Source: Fasciola hepatica
Lineage: Eukaryota > Platyhelminthes > Trematoda > Plagiorchiida > Fasciolidae
DNA length: 64,000 nucleotides
Assembly: GCA_948099385.1 (NCBI GenBank)
Contig: CANUEZ040000024.1
Coordinates: forward strand, 25,083,001-25,147,000
Direction: 5' to 3'
A program made the position numbers and the translations under genes. The notes under the pieces were generated by a model. That model was not told the origin of the DNA. It searched no databases and was given only the letters and a program-made list of their open reading frames with translations. Below, piece by piece: positions 10,514-22,600 of the stretch (positions are counted from its first letter, which is position 1; every line of letters begins with the position of its first letter).

Positions 10514-11909
10514 AGTGCTTCAGTCCAGTGTACACCTCTCGGGCTTTGGATATGCGCGTGCATATCTCTACTACTGTGCTCCTATCCATCGTCATGCAGC
10601 TGTCGAGGTAACTGAAGTGGTCGACAATTGCCAGCACCTCCTCAATGAGCATCAAGCTCGGAACCGTTGACTTCCAGTCTTGTAACATCACTTTGTACTT
10701 TGAAGGTGCGGAATACATGCCGAATGTAACTGCAGCTCTTGCGAGTCTATCTAGTGCACGTTGAGCAAGTTCCATGCATTCGAACTAGAAGACAACATCG
10801 TCCGCATAATCTAGGTCACATAACTTTCCACTATTTCTTAGTTCGACGCCCACATCCGAAAGATTTCGCAATGCATTCCCCACTGTCTCGTCCATTACGA
10901 AGTTGAACAGGAATGGAGACATAAGACAACCTTGTCGAACACCACTGGTCATTTCGAACCGACTGGATGGTTCATCATAAACTCTTGCACGACCAGAAGT
11001 ATGAGAATACAATGATCTCAGTAGGTTCACGAACTTCTGGGGCATACTTTTCGATGAAGAACACTTAAAAGCGCTGTTTATTCAACTGAATCGAAGGCGC
11101 CCTTCAAGTCTAAGAAAACCATTATTGTCGGTCGGCGGGTGTGTGTGACGCGTTTCGAGTAGTTGGCGAGGGGTAAAAATTTGGTCGATGCATCCTCGAC
11201 CTGGTCGGAATCCATCCTGTTGTTCGTGAATGTTCCGCTCGCGAGTGGGTGTAAGGCAGTGCAGCAAAATCGAGGCTAATGTCTTGATGACTATCGAAAT
11301 TAAGCTGATCCCACGGTGGCCACTACAATCATTGCGTATTTCCATCTTGAAAATGGGTGCAGTCAGTGTCTCGATCCATATCAACAGAATACGCTTCTCG
11401 TTCCAAATGTTAAGGAACAAGGTGGTGGATGATTTTATCAAAGCGTTTCCACCCAGTTTGAAAAGAACTGGGTGAAGTTCATCGGGACCGGTCGCTTTCC
11501 CACGCTTTAGTAATCGAATATATGACTCCACTTCCACTTCCGATGGGGGTTCAATTATTGCCACCCAAGGAATTGCAGTTGTTGACACGGGAGTAACTAC
11601 ATTGGTGAGGGGCCAGCTAAACTGTTCCTTGATGTATTCGGTCCAACGGTCGAGCCTTCGCTCTTTGTCATAAATGGGTTCTATCTTTCTATCGCAAATC
11701 GTTTCACTGATATCGGTGCGACGTCCACTGGTGTCACGAATAAGTTTGAACAGTCTTTGATTGGTAACTGAAGCAGCTGCTATTTCCATTTCTTCGGCTA
11801 CCTTGGCCCACCGATTCTCGCTTTTCGTAAATTGCTTCTGTAGATTTCTTCGTACCTTATTCATCTGCTTACAGTTCGAAAGCTGGCGCTTTTGCTCCAT
11901 TTTACTCAA
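10514..11909 (-). pseudogene. RTE-1 copy A: reverse transcriptase domain
   Basis: The frame 11909-11082 carries the thumb-proximal N-terminal part, with LLKRGKATGPDELHPVLFKL, APIFKMEIRND and DGFRPGRGCIDQIF. After a frameshift, 11045-10785 gives MPQKFVNLLRSLYS, SGVRQGCLMSPFLFNFVMDE and the catalytic LDYADDVVF, ending in a stop. The continuation, 10775-10521, reads MELAQRALDRLARAAVTFGM and DWKSTVPSLMLI. The block between (about 11082-11050) holds a lesion in the FLDLKGAFDS motif that is shared with the copy at 48070-48140. Catalytic YADD is preserved but the reading frame is broken at least three times. Confidence 0.87.
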
Positions 11910-12129
11910 CTACTCTTGCGAATTCCAGTTTCCTTGATGGACATCGGATTTAAGACCGCAGGCGAAACCTGCTGCAACGTTCATCGCCTGTTTGATATGG
12001 ACCCAGTGCTCATGTACATTACTGTTCATCGAAGAACCTAGGTCATGGGGTAACTTCTGCGCATAACGAGTGCGTACTTCTGGATCACACATACGTTGCA
12101 CGGTTAACCGGGTTTGCGACGATGACCAT

Positions 12130-13155
12130 AGAGATGGAGAGATAACCACATTAAAACTAATGCATGATCCGACTCCACGTACGTCGACCAGTAAGATCTA
12201 CAGTTCAGAACAGAACTGCTCCACAGGTAGATTACAGCGATATGATCGATCTGGCTTAGAGTGCCTGTAGAGTTAGAGCGCTGTTTTGTTGTGCGACGTG
12301 AACTGCGTTAGAAATTTGTACTAGACAGGAATAACTGATTGTCTACACAAAACGGGAGAACCCTATCCACGTTATCTGTGCGTTGAGCGGGTGAAGCACA
12401 ACAACCATCTAAACAATCTTCTGACCCACTAAGTTTGCCAACTTGTGCATTAAAATTACCTGCCAACACTACAAAGTCAAAGTCTTTATTCCTTCGAACG
12501 AGGGTGGCAGTTCATCGTAGAACTCATCCTTCTGCATGTCAGAGCTGCAATCTGTTGCGGCGTACGCCGAGATCACAGACAAATTTCGCTTAACGCACAG
12601 ATCCTTTCGAAGGCCGACTGACCCCTGGAGTCTTAAAGCACACAAACGACCGTTAACAGGGATCCAGTCTAGAAGGGCAGCCTCAGCCTTGTCAGTCAAG
12701 ACTATTCCTACACCACTTTGACCTACAGCTCTAGCTACTTCATCTCCTGAAGTGCGCAGTAAATACTTTGATGAGATACCAAAAGCAATTAGTTGAATCA
12801 CACTGCTCGAATCCCGGATACGCGTTTCATTTACACAGCAAAAATCAATCTTCAGAGAGTCTATTTTGAGTGCTAGGCACGCCTGATGACCGGCCTGCAT
12901 GAGTGTATGCACGTTGAGGGAGCCGAGAATCAGAAGCTGACGAGGCTTGAGAGAATGCGAGTTACCAGACAGAGGATTATTCCCGACACTATTTGACAAT
13001 GAACCGTTGCGAGTATCGGCCGTGTTGGAAGTGGGAGCATTATAAGTGGATAGAAAAGGCAGATAATTGGTTGGGGACAGAAGCCAAACGTTGAATAAAA
13101 GAGAGGGAACTCTGAGCAGTAGCCCACTTATCACTACCCACCCCACTTGGTGCAA
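12130..13155 (-). pseudogene. RTE-1 copy A: apurinic endonuclease domain
   Basis: A frame open from 13155 to 12469 contains LGSLNVHTLMQAG, CCVNETRIRDSSS (the catalytic-Glu motif region), SGVGIVLTDKAEAALLDWIP and ISAYAATDCSSD, the usual order of RTE/APE endonucleases. It stops after TLTL, but in a shifted frame the expected LAGNFNAQVG (catalytic Asp/Asn block) follows at about 12465-12430, and a SDHAL block near 12165. So one frameshift plus stops break the domain. The same frameshift is in the copy at 45585-46560. The enzyme would nick target DNA to prime reverse transcription; this copy cannot encode it intact. Confidence 0.85.
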
Positions 13156-13589
13156 TGGGCAGCTCGATCCTGATTATCCTGCGCGACGACCGATGCAGTA
13201 TGGAATTCTTTGTATTCGTGCAGTTCATGTGAGATGTTGGACGAGTACCACTAGGGTGTCCAACCGCAGAGCAGGAGAACGATTAGGGTCCTCATCCAAA
13301 GCCTTCAGTTCTAACAAGAACCTATCCGCAAGGCAACGGGGTGGCTGAGTGGAAGCCCATTTGTTTGGATCAATTATTCTCCCACTGATTTTACCGACTG
13401 AGTTGTCAGCTCAAATCGACCCCCAACCTGGAGGACCAGGAGACTGGACTTTGTCTGGCCTCCACCCGTTGACCTGTCAGATATGACTACATCTCCGGCT
13501 TAAAGAAGCCATCTTGTATAGCTCTTTGAGTCATAGAGGCGCGCAAGCCATCACACCACGTCAAGGTGCTGTCTCGTCGCCTAGTGCAA

Positions 13590-15040
13590 AGATGATCGTC
13601 TTGGACTGACAGTATCGGATAAATTCGTCCAAACAGAAGTCACACCTCATATCTGAACAGATATCCACTGTTAAAGAGCTACAATCACGACCCGGTTTGT
13701 TTATTCTGAGCCATAACAAGGGGACCTGAGTAATGCTTATGTATCGGAGTGGTTGTGGAAATATGGAAAGTGTCTTGGATGATCCGAGCAAGTTTCTACG
13801 CGAAGATAACTGAGATGACCTAAAAGAACTAGAACAGAGGATATCAGATGCAGTAGAAATTCTACTAGAAGTACATTTCATCAGTGACAAACAGTTTACC
13901 ATCTAAAGCCAAAGAGAACCTAAACAACACAACCGTACGGGTTACGGAAGCTGTACAAACCAGAAGTGCCACTTCAACCCGCATTTTACACCACAAATTC
14001 ATCGCAGCTTCAACTGGCGAAAAGGTTGGGACCCGTTTACAAATCAGTGGTCAGACATACTATCAAGGACAGTGTCAAGATGGTAAATTTTTGGAGGAAA
14101 CATGTGGTCTCGCTTGACCTTCAATCACTAATCACGAATATTCCCGTTCTGCGTATCATCTGCAATCATATTCACCAAAAGTAACTTAAAATCGGCACAC
14201 CAGCTTCAGTTCTCGAACGACAATTACTACTATGCACGACATACGTTTCATTCTTCTTCCTACGTCGGGCTTGCAGACAGATCGATGGTGTTGCAATGGG
14301 AAGCCTAATGGGTCGCATTTTGGTGCTTAATTTATAACTCACCTTGAAGAAAAGACGAGTAACATCTCGGAACGTTCAAAACTTTACAAAAGTTATGTTG
14401 ACGATACTTTAATTGTCACAAAAAGCCTGGAAAAAACGACATGGATCATAGATGAACTAAACTGTCTGCAACCAAATATGATTTAAAACGGGCAATACAC
14501 TGCATTTCCTTGATAATAATATGACTAGGAGGGATGTTGGGATAACCTCGAGATCTGTTTACCGAAGGGACACACGGATAGTCCAGTATTTGCACTTTTA
14601 TAGCTCTGTGCTTCTGGAATATAAACGTGGCGTGGTTCGGACACTTCCACAGAGGATGACGAATTTGCCCAGAGGATACAATCGACAACGATTTATAACA
14701 GCAGAAAGAGGCTCTGGTCGAAAACACTAAGATCGATGCGTTCACTGAAAAGTACAGCAAATCAGGTCACCCAACAAAAGACTTTGTCGACAGTGAAATT
14801 ACTACTCACACTTTGTCTTCTGCTCAAACGACCACATGGATCAGCGGTTGATCGAAAATATTATGCAGCTAACCGCATTGTTCATCGAACCATTGGGATA
14901 TCCACACCCTCAGTGAAATATCACCAACCTCTGTACACCAAATCAAATTTGATCTACAAATTTCAATGTGTGTGCGTCACAGCTCTAGCTTTCTTACACA
15001 AAATTATTTCGGGGAAGCGTATTTCCATTTTCTAATCCCT
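13590..15040 (+). pseudogene. Penelope-like element reverse transcriptase relic
   Basis: Motifs of a Penelope-type reverse transcriptase appear in the right order across changing frames: LDDPSKFLREDN and DDLKELEQRISDAVEILLEV (13770-13880), YKSVVRHTIKDSVKMVNF (14030-14090), SLDLQSLITNIPVL (14112-14153), CRQIDGVAMGSLMG (14271-14312), the catalytic YVDDTLIVTKS (14392-14430), SRSVYRRDTRIVQYLHFYSS (14548-14607), YKRGVVRTL (14622-14650), then the linker LLKRPHGSAVDRKYYAANRI and SVKYHQPLYTKSNLIYKFQ (14820-14970). The GIY-YIG nuclease that should follow is missing: the sequence diverges right after KFQ. There are at least six frameshifts or stops. YVDD is intact, but the element is inactive. Confidence 0.85.
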
Positions 15041-15377
15041 CGAGGAGAAAACCACAACGCGTTGTTCGACAGAGATGATGAAGGACACCGGAATTTTTCG
15101 TGTAAATTTTCAATGATGTCATGTTTAACCACCGAGTGATAGCATAAAGCTACCGACGGCAATATTAGTGGTATGCCAACAAATGCAGGCTGGTTAGTTG
15201 CTTATTTCGTGGCCGTTTTTGTTAACTGGGCAGCGCCCTGCATGGGACGCCCGATCTGAACCGCAAATTACGTTTGGATTTGCATAGCAGTTTAGCATCC
15301 ATTAGCACAGTATCTATCACTTACGTGTCCGATTTCATCAGATATTTCATCGTTGGTCTCCTCAATGTGAGACTTCC
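15041..15377. other. No supported feature
   Basis: Downstream of the Penelope relic; no hammerhead core, open frame or repeat was recognised. Confidence 0.4.
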
Positions 15378-15953
15378 ATGAATCTGTTTCAGCTGGAACC
15401 ACTATTAACGTTTCACGGACTGCGGCGGTTGTCTGGTTGCTACTTCACAGCAGCAATCACTCCAACGGGAATGCTCAAACCTTTGGGTGAGGGAATACTA
15501 AAATGGCTCTTAATTACTACTAAACCCACAATGATTGCAAATTACACAAAGTCAAATGGCTGCAAGAAGCAGAAACTTGATGATCGCCAACAGAAAATGT
15601 GTCCTCAAATTGCACGCCTTTGCACATCGGGAACCGTTGGAGGCTCTTGTTCTGAATTGTTGGACACGCTTGATTTGTTCATATTCAGATCACCCTCTAA
15701 TCTGACGTCAGCCAAGCTATTTGTTGAAAAACTGCGTACACGAGATTCCGATGCAGACAAGAAACATCCCGGTTGTCAGCCTTCAGCATTGAAATTCAAG
15801 TCTTCATTTATTATGATCGCCTTCATTAGTTATACTTATTGGATCCCGTTCAACGCCCCGATAACCACATGGATTTTTGGTCGTTCATTTCACTTCAAAC
15901 ACGCTGAGGGAGGAAGTATGTTTTTTAGGCAAAAACATGAATCTTCGCGGTAA
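15378..15953 (+). CDS. Unrecognised 191-codon open frame
   Basis: The longest motif-free open frame in the window: 191 codons, no introns visible. The middle is basic and polar (KSNGCKKQKLDDRQQKMC), and a hydrophobic run FIMIAFISYTYWIPF lies at about residues 143-157. No homology is recalled, and there is no obvious promoter or splice site. At about 45 percent GC an ORF this long can arise by chance, and it sits in transposon-rich DNA. It could be a real small gene, an exon or noise; I lean to noise or a decayed element. Confidence 0.2.
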   Translation: MNLFQLEPLLTFHGLRRLSGCYFTAAITPTGMLKPLGEGILKWLLITTKPTMIANYTKSNGCKKQKLDDRQQKMCPQIARLCTSGTVGGSCSELLDTLDLFIFRSPSNLTSAKLFVEKLRTRDSDADKKHPGCQPSALKFKSSFIMIAFISYTYWIPFNAPITTWIFGRSFHFKHAEGGSMFFRQKHESSR

Positions 15954-17900
<1,947 letters not shown>

Positions 17901-17998
17901 TCTTTATTCTCCTTATTTTATTCTGTTGATTTATCATGCAACGTACAACAATTCAGGAGCGAGGCCGCGACTAATGAAACGCTGTCAAATGGAAAAGT

Positions 17999-18079
17999 GA
18001 CCGGCGGTGACGGGAATCGAACCACCCGGGTCGTTATTGTCCACAGTCTAGGATGATAACCAGTTGACCACCGCCGGTC
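17999..18079 (-). pseudogene. tRNA-like sequence with extended acceptor stem
   Basis: On the minus strand this starts GACCGGCGGTG and ends CACCGCCGGTC, an 11-bp perfect terminal inverted repeat, four pairs longer than a tRNA acceptor. Inside are an A-box-like GGTCAACTGGTTA and a good B box GGTTCGATTCCC. The T stem and anticodon stem do not pair fully, so no anticodon can be assigned with confidence (a GTG lies in the expected place). Most likely a tRNA-derived retroposon head rather than a working tRNA gene. Confidence 0.6.
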
Positions 18080-18082
18080 AAA

Positions 18083-18152
18083 ATGTGCGAGGCCCGAGAA
18101 TCGAACCCGGATCGGCTGTTTGGAAGGTAAACATGATAATCATCATAAAAAT
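18083..18152 (-). pseudogene. Degenerate tRNA-Gly(UCC)-like sequence
   Basis: On the minus strand the loop CTTCCAA places TCC at the anticodon, and the T arm CCGGG-TTCGATT-CTCGG pairs over five positions. The 3' acceptor strand reads GCCTCGC, but no matching 5' strand is visible, and the anticodon stem is broken. It sits four bases from the previous tRNA-like unit, in the same orientation. A pseudogene or SINE head is likely. Confidence 0.45.
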
Positions 18153-18241
18153 AGGTGGAATCAATAACGGTCACCGACCAAAAAAGTGTGGTTTCAACTT
18201 AACTTGAGACCGAGTGTGGACTGGTTAACGTTTTTTTCCGT

Positions 18242-18990
18242 TTTCATCTAGTTTGGGCCTGTTCTAAGGTGGATGGTGGGCCAAGGGAGCTGAAGAGCAT
18301 ACACAAATTGCTTCTGAACACTCAGGGAGGAGGGATTGTAAGGACAGATTCCGACAGCCTCCGCCGTAGCTAGCGTGTGACATTTTGCCGGTCCTGATTG
18401 CCAACCCCGAACCTTGTACAGAGCACAGAAAGCCTCGGTCACGTTTACTGTGTCATTAGTGTGAAACCACCGCTCCAGTTGGTGACTGTATTTCTTTAGT
18501 AGTTACCTATGAAAAGTGGTGTTCACGGATGTGTTCAGACAAACGCCTGGTCGTGCGGCCGATGCACATTGTCCCAAACAGGAACAATTAATTGAGTACA
18601 CATAGAATGAGGCTGAGGAATTAGGTACGGTATCTTTCAACCGCAAAAGCGCTAGTGGCCTGGATTCGAATAAAACCTGGAGCTTGGCTGCACAGAACGT
18701 TTTACTGATGACTCCTGACAATCTTCTATGCACGATCACTGCCAATGTATCACCTTTGAATGGCAAATAGGTGTATACTGGCTTTTTTCCACCACAGACG
18801 TTCTTGGAATTTTCACTTCTGTTTGCATCATCTCAATTGACTGATTTGGGCAGTAACTTTCTTTACACCTTAGTAGAGAAAGAGAAAAATGACTGCATAT
18901 TCAAGCGACGTATGGACGTCTTTCTGAGGAAGCACTGGCAGGACACGTTCATGAGTCTAAGCCTAAAGAGTCGAGGAAATGAGACTCACG
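18242..18990 (-). pseudogene. Penelope-like element C-terminal part, second copy
   Basis: The minus strand gives MPFKGDTLAVIVHRRLSGVI, then TFCAAKLQVLFESRPLALL, LKDTVPNSSASFYVYSINCS, where the GIY-YIG domain should begin; its YIG motif is lost (CSCLGQCASAARP). After a stop the tail reads VTEAFCALYKVRGWQSGPAK, LATAEAVGICPYNP and LSVQKQFVYALQLPWP, which is the C-terminal tail following the nuclease in this group. Upstream to about 18990 similar but frameshifted sequence is seen. It differs clearly from the copy at 8590-9039, so two Penelope lineages are present. Confidence 0.8.
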
Positions 18991-19384
18991 CGGGACATCG
19001 CCTTCAAGTTTAAAGACTCCGTACTTTTAAGTGAGGTTCTTAGCAGTAAATATCAATCCGAACCAACGCATACCGTCCACAAATATTGATTATACACGCT
19101 TATTAGATTATCCGTTAGAGAGAAAGTCGTTCCACTTGAACAACAGCACTAAATTGACGGGCATCAGATCGACAGAAGTCAGCTGCTCTGCTCAGCTCAC
19201 AGTAAAAACATAACCGGTTGACTTTTGTCCAGGCTTTATCACGTTTTGGAAAGCCAGGGGCTACTGGGTAATCAAGTTCTATTTAAAATTCGACTGACAA
19301 CATCCGCGTTGAATGATAATTTTGTGAGTCAAAAATATTTTTCCAACCGCTTAATGTCACACTTGCTATGGAAGACCAACTTAC
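18991..19384. other. No supported feature (start of UBXN1 intron 8)
   Basis: Non-coding sequence directly downstream of the UBX exon donor. I searched the minus strand for the short C-terminal UBX exon and did not find it here. Confidence 0.4.
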
Positions 19385-19679
19385 CCAACTCTCTGAGTGG
19401 TTTTTGAAGGTCATCGGTGTCATATTCATGTTTCGGGAAAGTGGTGAACAGACGAATTGAATTAGGATCGAGCCCTGGAGTCGCGTTGGGCCACTTTTGA
19501 CTAATATAAAGCGCCACAGCGCTGAGCGGTTCCAGCGCACCGAACTCCGCTTTCAGAGGATTGCCACTGGGTAAGCGAATCTGAAGGCGACACGAGGTGG
19601 AAGTGGAATCTGGCGGGGCCGGTTCCACTTTTGCGGGTGGTGGCTGTGCCACGGGTAGACTACCTACTTCACGCAGCTT
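19385..19679 (-). CDS. UBXN1: UBXN1 exon 8 (UBX domain)
   Basis: 98 codons plus one base, beginning KLREVGSLPVAQPPP. The UBX fold starts at CRLQIRLPSGNPLKAEF and continues through LEPLSAVALYISQKWP, IRLFTTFPKHEY and DDLQKPLRELG. Acceptor AATACAG ends at 19680, preceded by a C-rich tract (19696-19713 as G on plus). Donor GTAAGT at 19384-19379 lies inside the ELG turn, so the final beta strand of UBX is on a missing exon. Confidence 0.93.
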
Positions 19680-22600
19680 CTGTATTGTCGATGGGGAGGG
19701 GGGGGGGGGAACGAACTAACACTGATAAGCGTCAAAATATAAAAATCATTGTGACAGAGTGAAAATCAAGGAAATTTTAATCTCACAGTAAACTGTCTCT
19801 GTTCATCACGTCTAACAACCGCTTTTTAATTGAATTTAAGAATGAAAAAACATACGTCCAACTCTGAGAACAAAGGAAATAAGTCGACGGATGTAAAACA
19901 AAACTGCATCGGTCTATCAACATAACGTGATACAAGCATGCGCAAAATAAGCTAATCCAGAGTCGATGTTTGATCACATCCAAGGGATTTTAGTAGATGA
20001 AAAGCCCACGGTCATTTTCCGCTTAGCATACAAATTATAATCAAGATTTAGAAACTACTTTGTATTGTTTTCTGGTTGTTTATGGGGCTGAAAACTATCG
20101 TTTAAACCATCTCTCTAACACTACCTATAACTGATGATGTAACTAGAAAGAGGGGGGGGGGGTCATGAGGTTGTGCTAGTACATTAGCGGGGCGGATTGG
20201 CAACCGTGAACCAAGTGCACACCGTCGTTACCTTCATATACATTCATATCGGGTGGAGCGACAGCAAACTACGAAAATCGTTCAGAAGCAAGGTCAACGT
20301 GCTAAAAGCTGATGGATATTGCGAGTCGCATGAACAACAATCGCGTACCAGTATCTAGATCACGAAACTAAACATTCTTATGTGAGCTTACAGCTGTAAT
20401 CTCATTTGAATCGTATGGAGCGTGCATCGACGGAAAGACCATTTTTAGAATCACACAGTGATTCTTCTAAAGTTAATTCATCGGTTAACATGGCTAACGT
20501 TGAGGAAATTCTTATATGAGGTTTCGATACAAGCCAATAGTGCATAATAATGACTATCAGAAAGAAGATATGATCCAGGTATGGAAGGCCGTATAACACC
20601 AAACAGAAAATATGTATGATATGAAGATTAATTGACATTCTCATTTAGTGCTCAGTAATTAGCAATACAGTTGAATGACAAGCGTTAATACACCCGATGT
20701 CGGCCGGAACTAATGAGATGCACCGAGTTAAACAGTGAGCAGTAAACTTCCAAAAAGCATGACGCTTGTCAGATTAAAGCAGCCGGACTAATTGTGGGAG
20801 TTGCATAACATCCTCCAATGTGAATAGGCTCAAATCAAGGTATGAACTTGAGCACTGCGGGTAGAATAAGACCATATGAACAAGCAGACGAAGACGTGTC
20901 ACTCACCTTTTCCTCGCGTTCCCTGGCAATTTCGGCCCGGAGTTTCTCTCTGAAAAATGGGAAAGTGGAAAGCCATCAATAGGAGTACGGTTTATGTGGA
21001 TAACAAGCATGAGTAGCACTACAAAATCTATGATTTCCCAAAATTAACGTTGTCGTTGTTTAGGTGCAATCAAACGGAACAAAGTTCAGCAATATTCGGA
21101 ACACTTTTGCCTCGTTTAAATAGATTTCTCAACCCCATTTGAATATATTTAATCAACTGATTACGTTTCGTGGTCCCGATGAAATTTGAAACGCTTCTTT
21201 CGTAACGAACTGGTGAACATTTGCAGTTATTTACGAGCAATAAGTAGTATGATATTTTTGGGCCCCTGATCTATGTGCAATACTGTTTTGTGCGCAATTG
21301 AAAGTTGAGAGATTATTTTGCTGTTTTTCATTTTTCACTCAAAAATAGTGCGATATTCGAGGAAGGAGGACGAAGTCGACTAGAGGCCAGTAAAAAAGGG
21401 AATCAGAAGGCGGGCAATGTATTTCGAGGCCGAGATTGTGTTTTCTTATTACAGGCTTACATATGAGCGTAGTGGGCATTATATTACACAGCCTCAGAGG
21501 TCCACTGCACCATTAGAGACAACCAGAATCCACGATCCTGGAGTGCTAAGCCACATAGGGTCCTAATGGGTCAAGCGTGGTTATGAACCAGGTGACAGCG
21601 GATTGCTGTTTACTACGGTGGCGTGATTTGAACCTTTTACCGGAGCTGATAAACACCTAAACCTCTCGAACACCGAATGATCCCACTACCTAAAAACTGA
21701 ACGGTGACCGACTGATTGCATGCTATCAGCGTCGTATTTCTCACTACACACACACGCAGACTACGATTACGCTGCGCGTGCAGCTCTATACTATCCATCA
21801 ACAATAGTCATCCTCACATTGACCGTGTATGTAACCTGGGGTTTCTTCTTTTATTACATACCTGTGCATGAGTGTAGTTAAAATAGTGTACTCCAAGGCC
21901 TCAAATACTCACTACACTATAAGAGATAACCAGCAACCGTACCATGAGACCTGGAGTGGAGAACCTCATGAGGTCTCAATAGGTCAAGTGTGGTAAAGAA
22001 CTAGTTTCTGGAAACAGAAAAAACCGTCCATTTCCTGACCCTCATGTTTTGAATGCATATTTCTCGTGGATTTCCATAGCGGTTTATTATCAATCGGATG
22101 ACCTGAGGTTTGTGCGTGAAAGGTGAAGTCCAAAAGACGCGGACAGAACCCGCAAGGGTGCGAAAGGGAAAGAACGCCCTAGAATACACAGTCTAATTGC
22201 ACAAACGCACACTGATCAATCATTCCGATTCGACGCAAAGTGACAACACGACCACCACTGTTCACGGTTCGCTGCCATTTCCTCCAATGTTTCCAGCCAA
22301 CTGGTTGATGGATCTTTTGGACTCCAACCACAAAGGCGTGAGATATCTACTTTTCCTAAAATCGCTGTACATTTTCTCATTCCCTACTGTCACGTCATCT
22401 GTTGACCTCCACGTGGCTTCTTCCACTCCCTAGGAGGAACGAAAAACAGGGCATGGTACGGTAGACATGTATCTGCCATGCGCAACACGTTCCCCAACTA
22501 ACAAAGTGTACTAAGCTGGATACGCTGTGATAGAATATTCTCTGAACTGGTACCCAAGGTTCGATTTCAGACCTTAGCATTGCTCATCCGGTTGTTTCAT

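Larger units (their letters stand above)
9470..13575 (-). mobile_element. RTE-1 LINE, copy A, nearly full length
   Basis: About 4.1 kb on the minus strand in canonical RTE order: 5' region (13575-13160), apurinic endonuclease (13155 to about 12130), reverse transcriptase (11909-10520), C-terminal region (10216-9595) and a 3' end near 9470 with GGTGGTGATGA. The 5' region has the blocks GACAGCACCTTGACGTGG and GACAGGTCAACGGGTGG in the reverse orientation. A 297-bp MITE interrupts the reverse transcriptase C-terminal side. Frameshifts and stops break the single ORF expected of RTE, so it is dead. The second long copy (45585-49690, plus strand) shares many of these lesions and the MITE. Its 5' end abuts the Penelope relic that starts near 13590. 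Confidence 0.88.
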
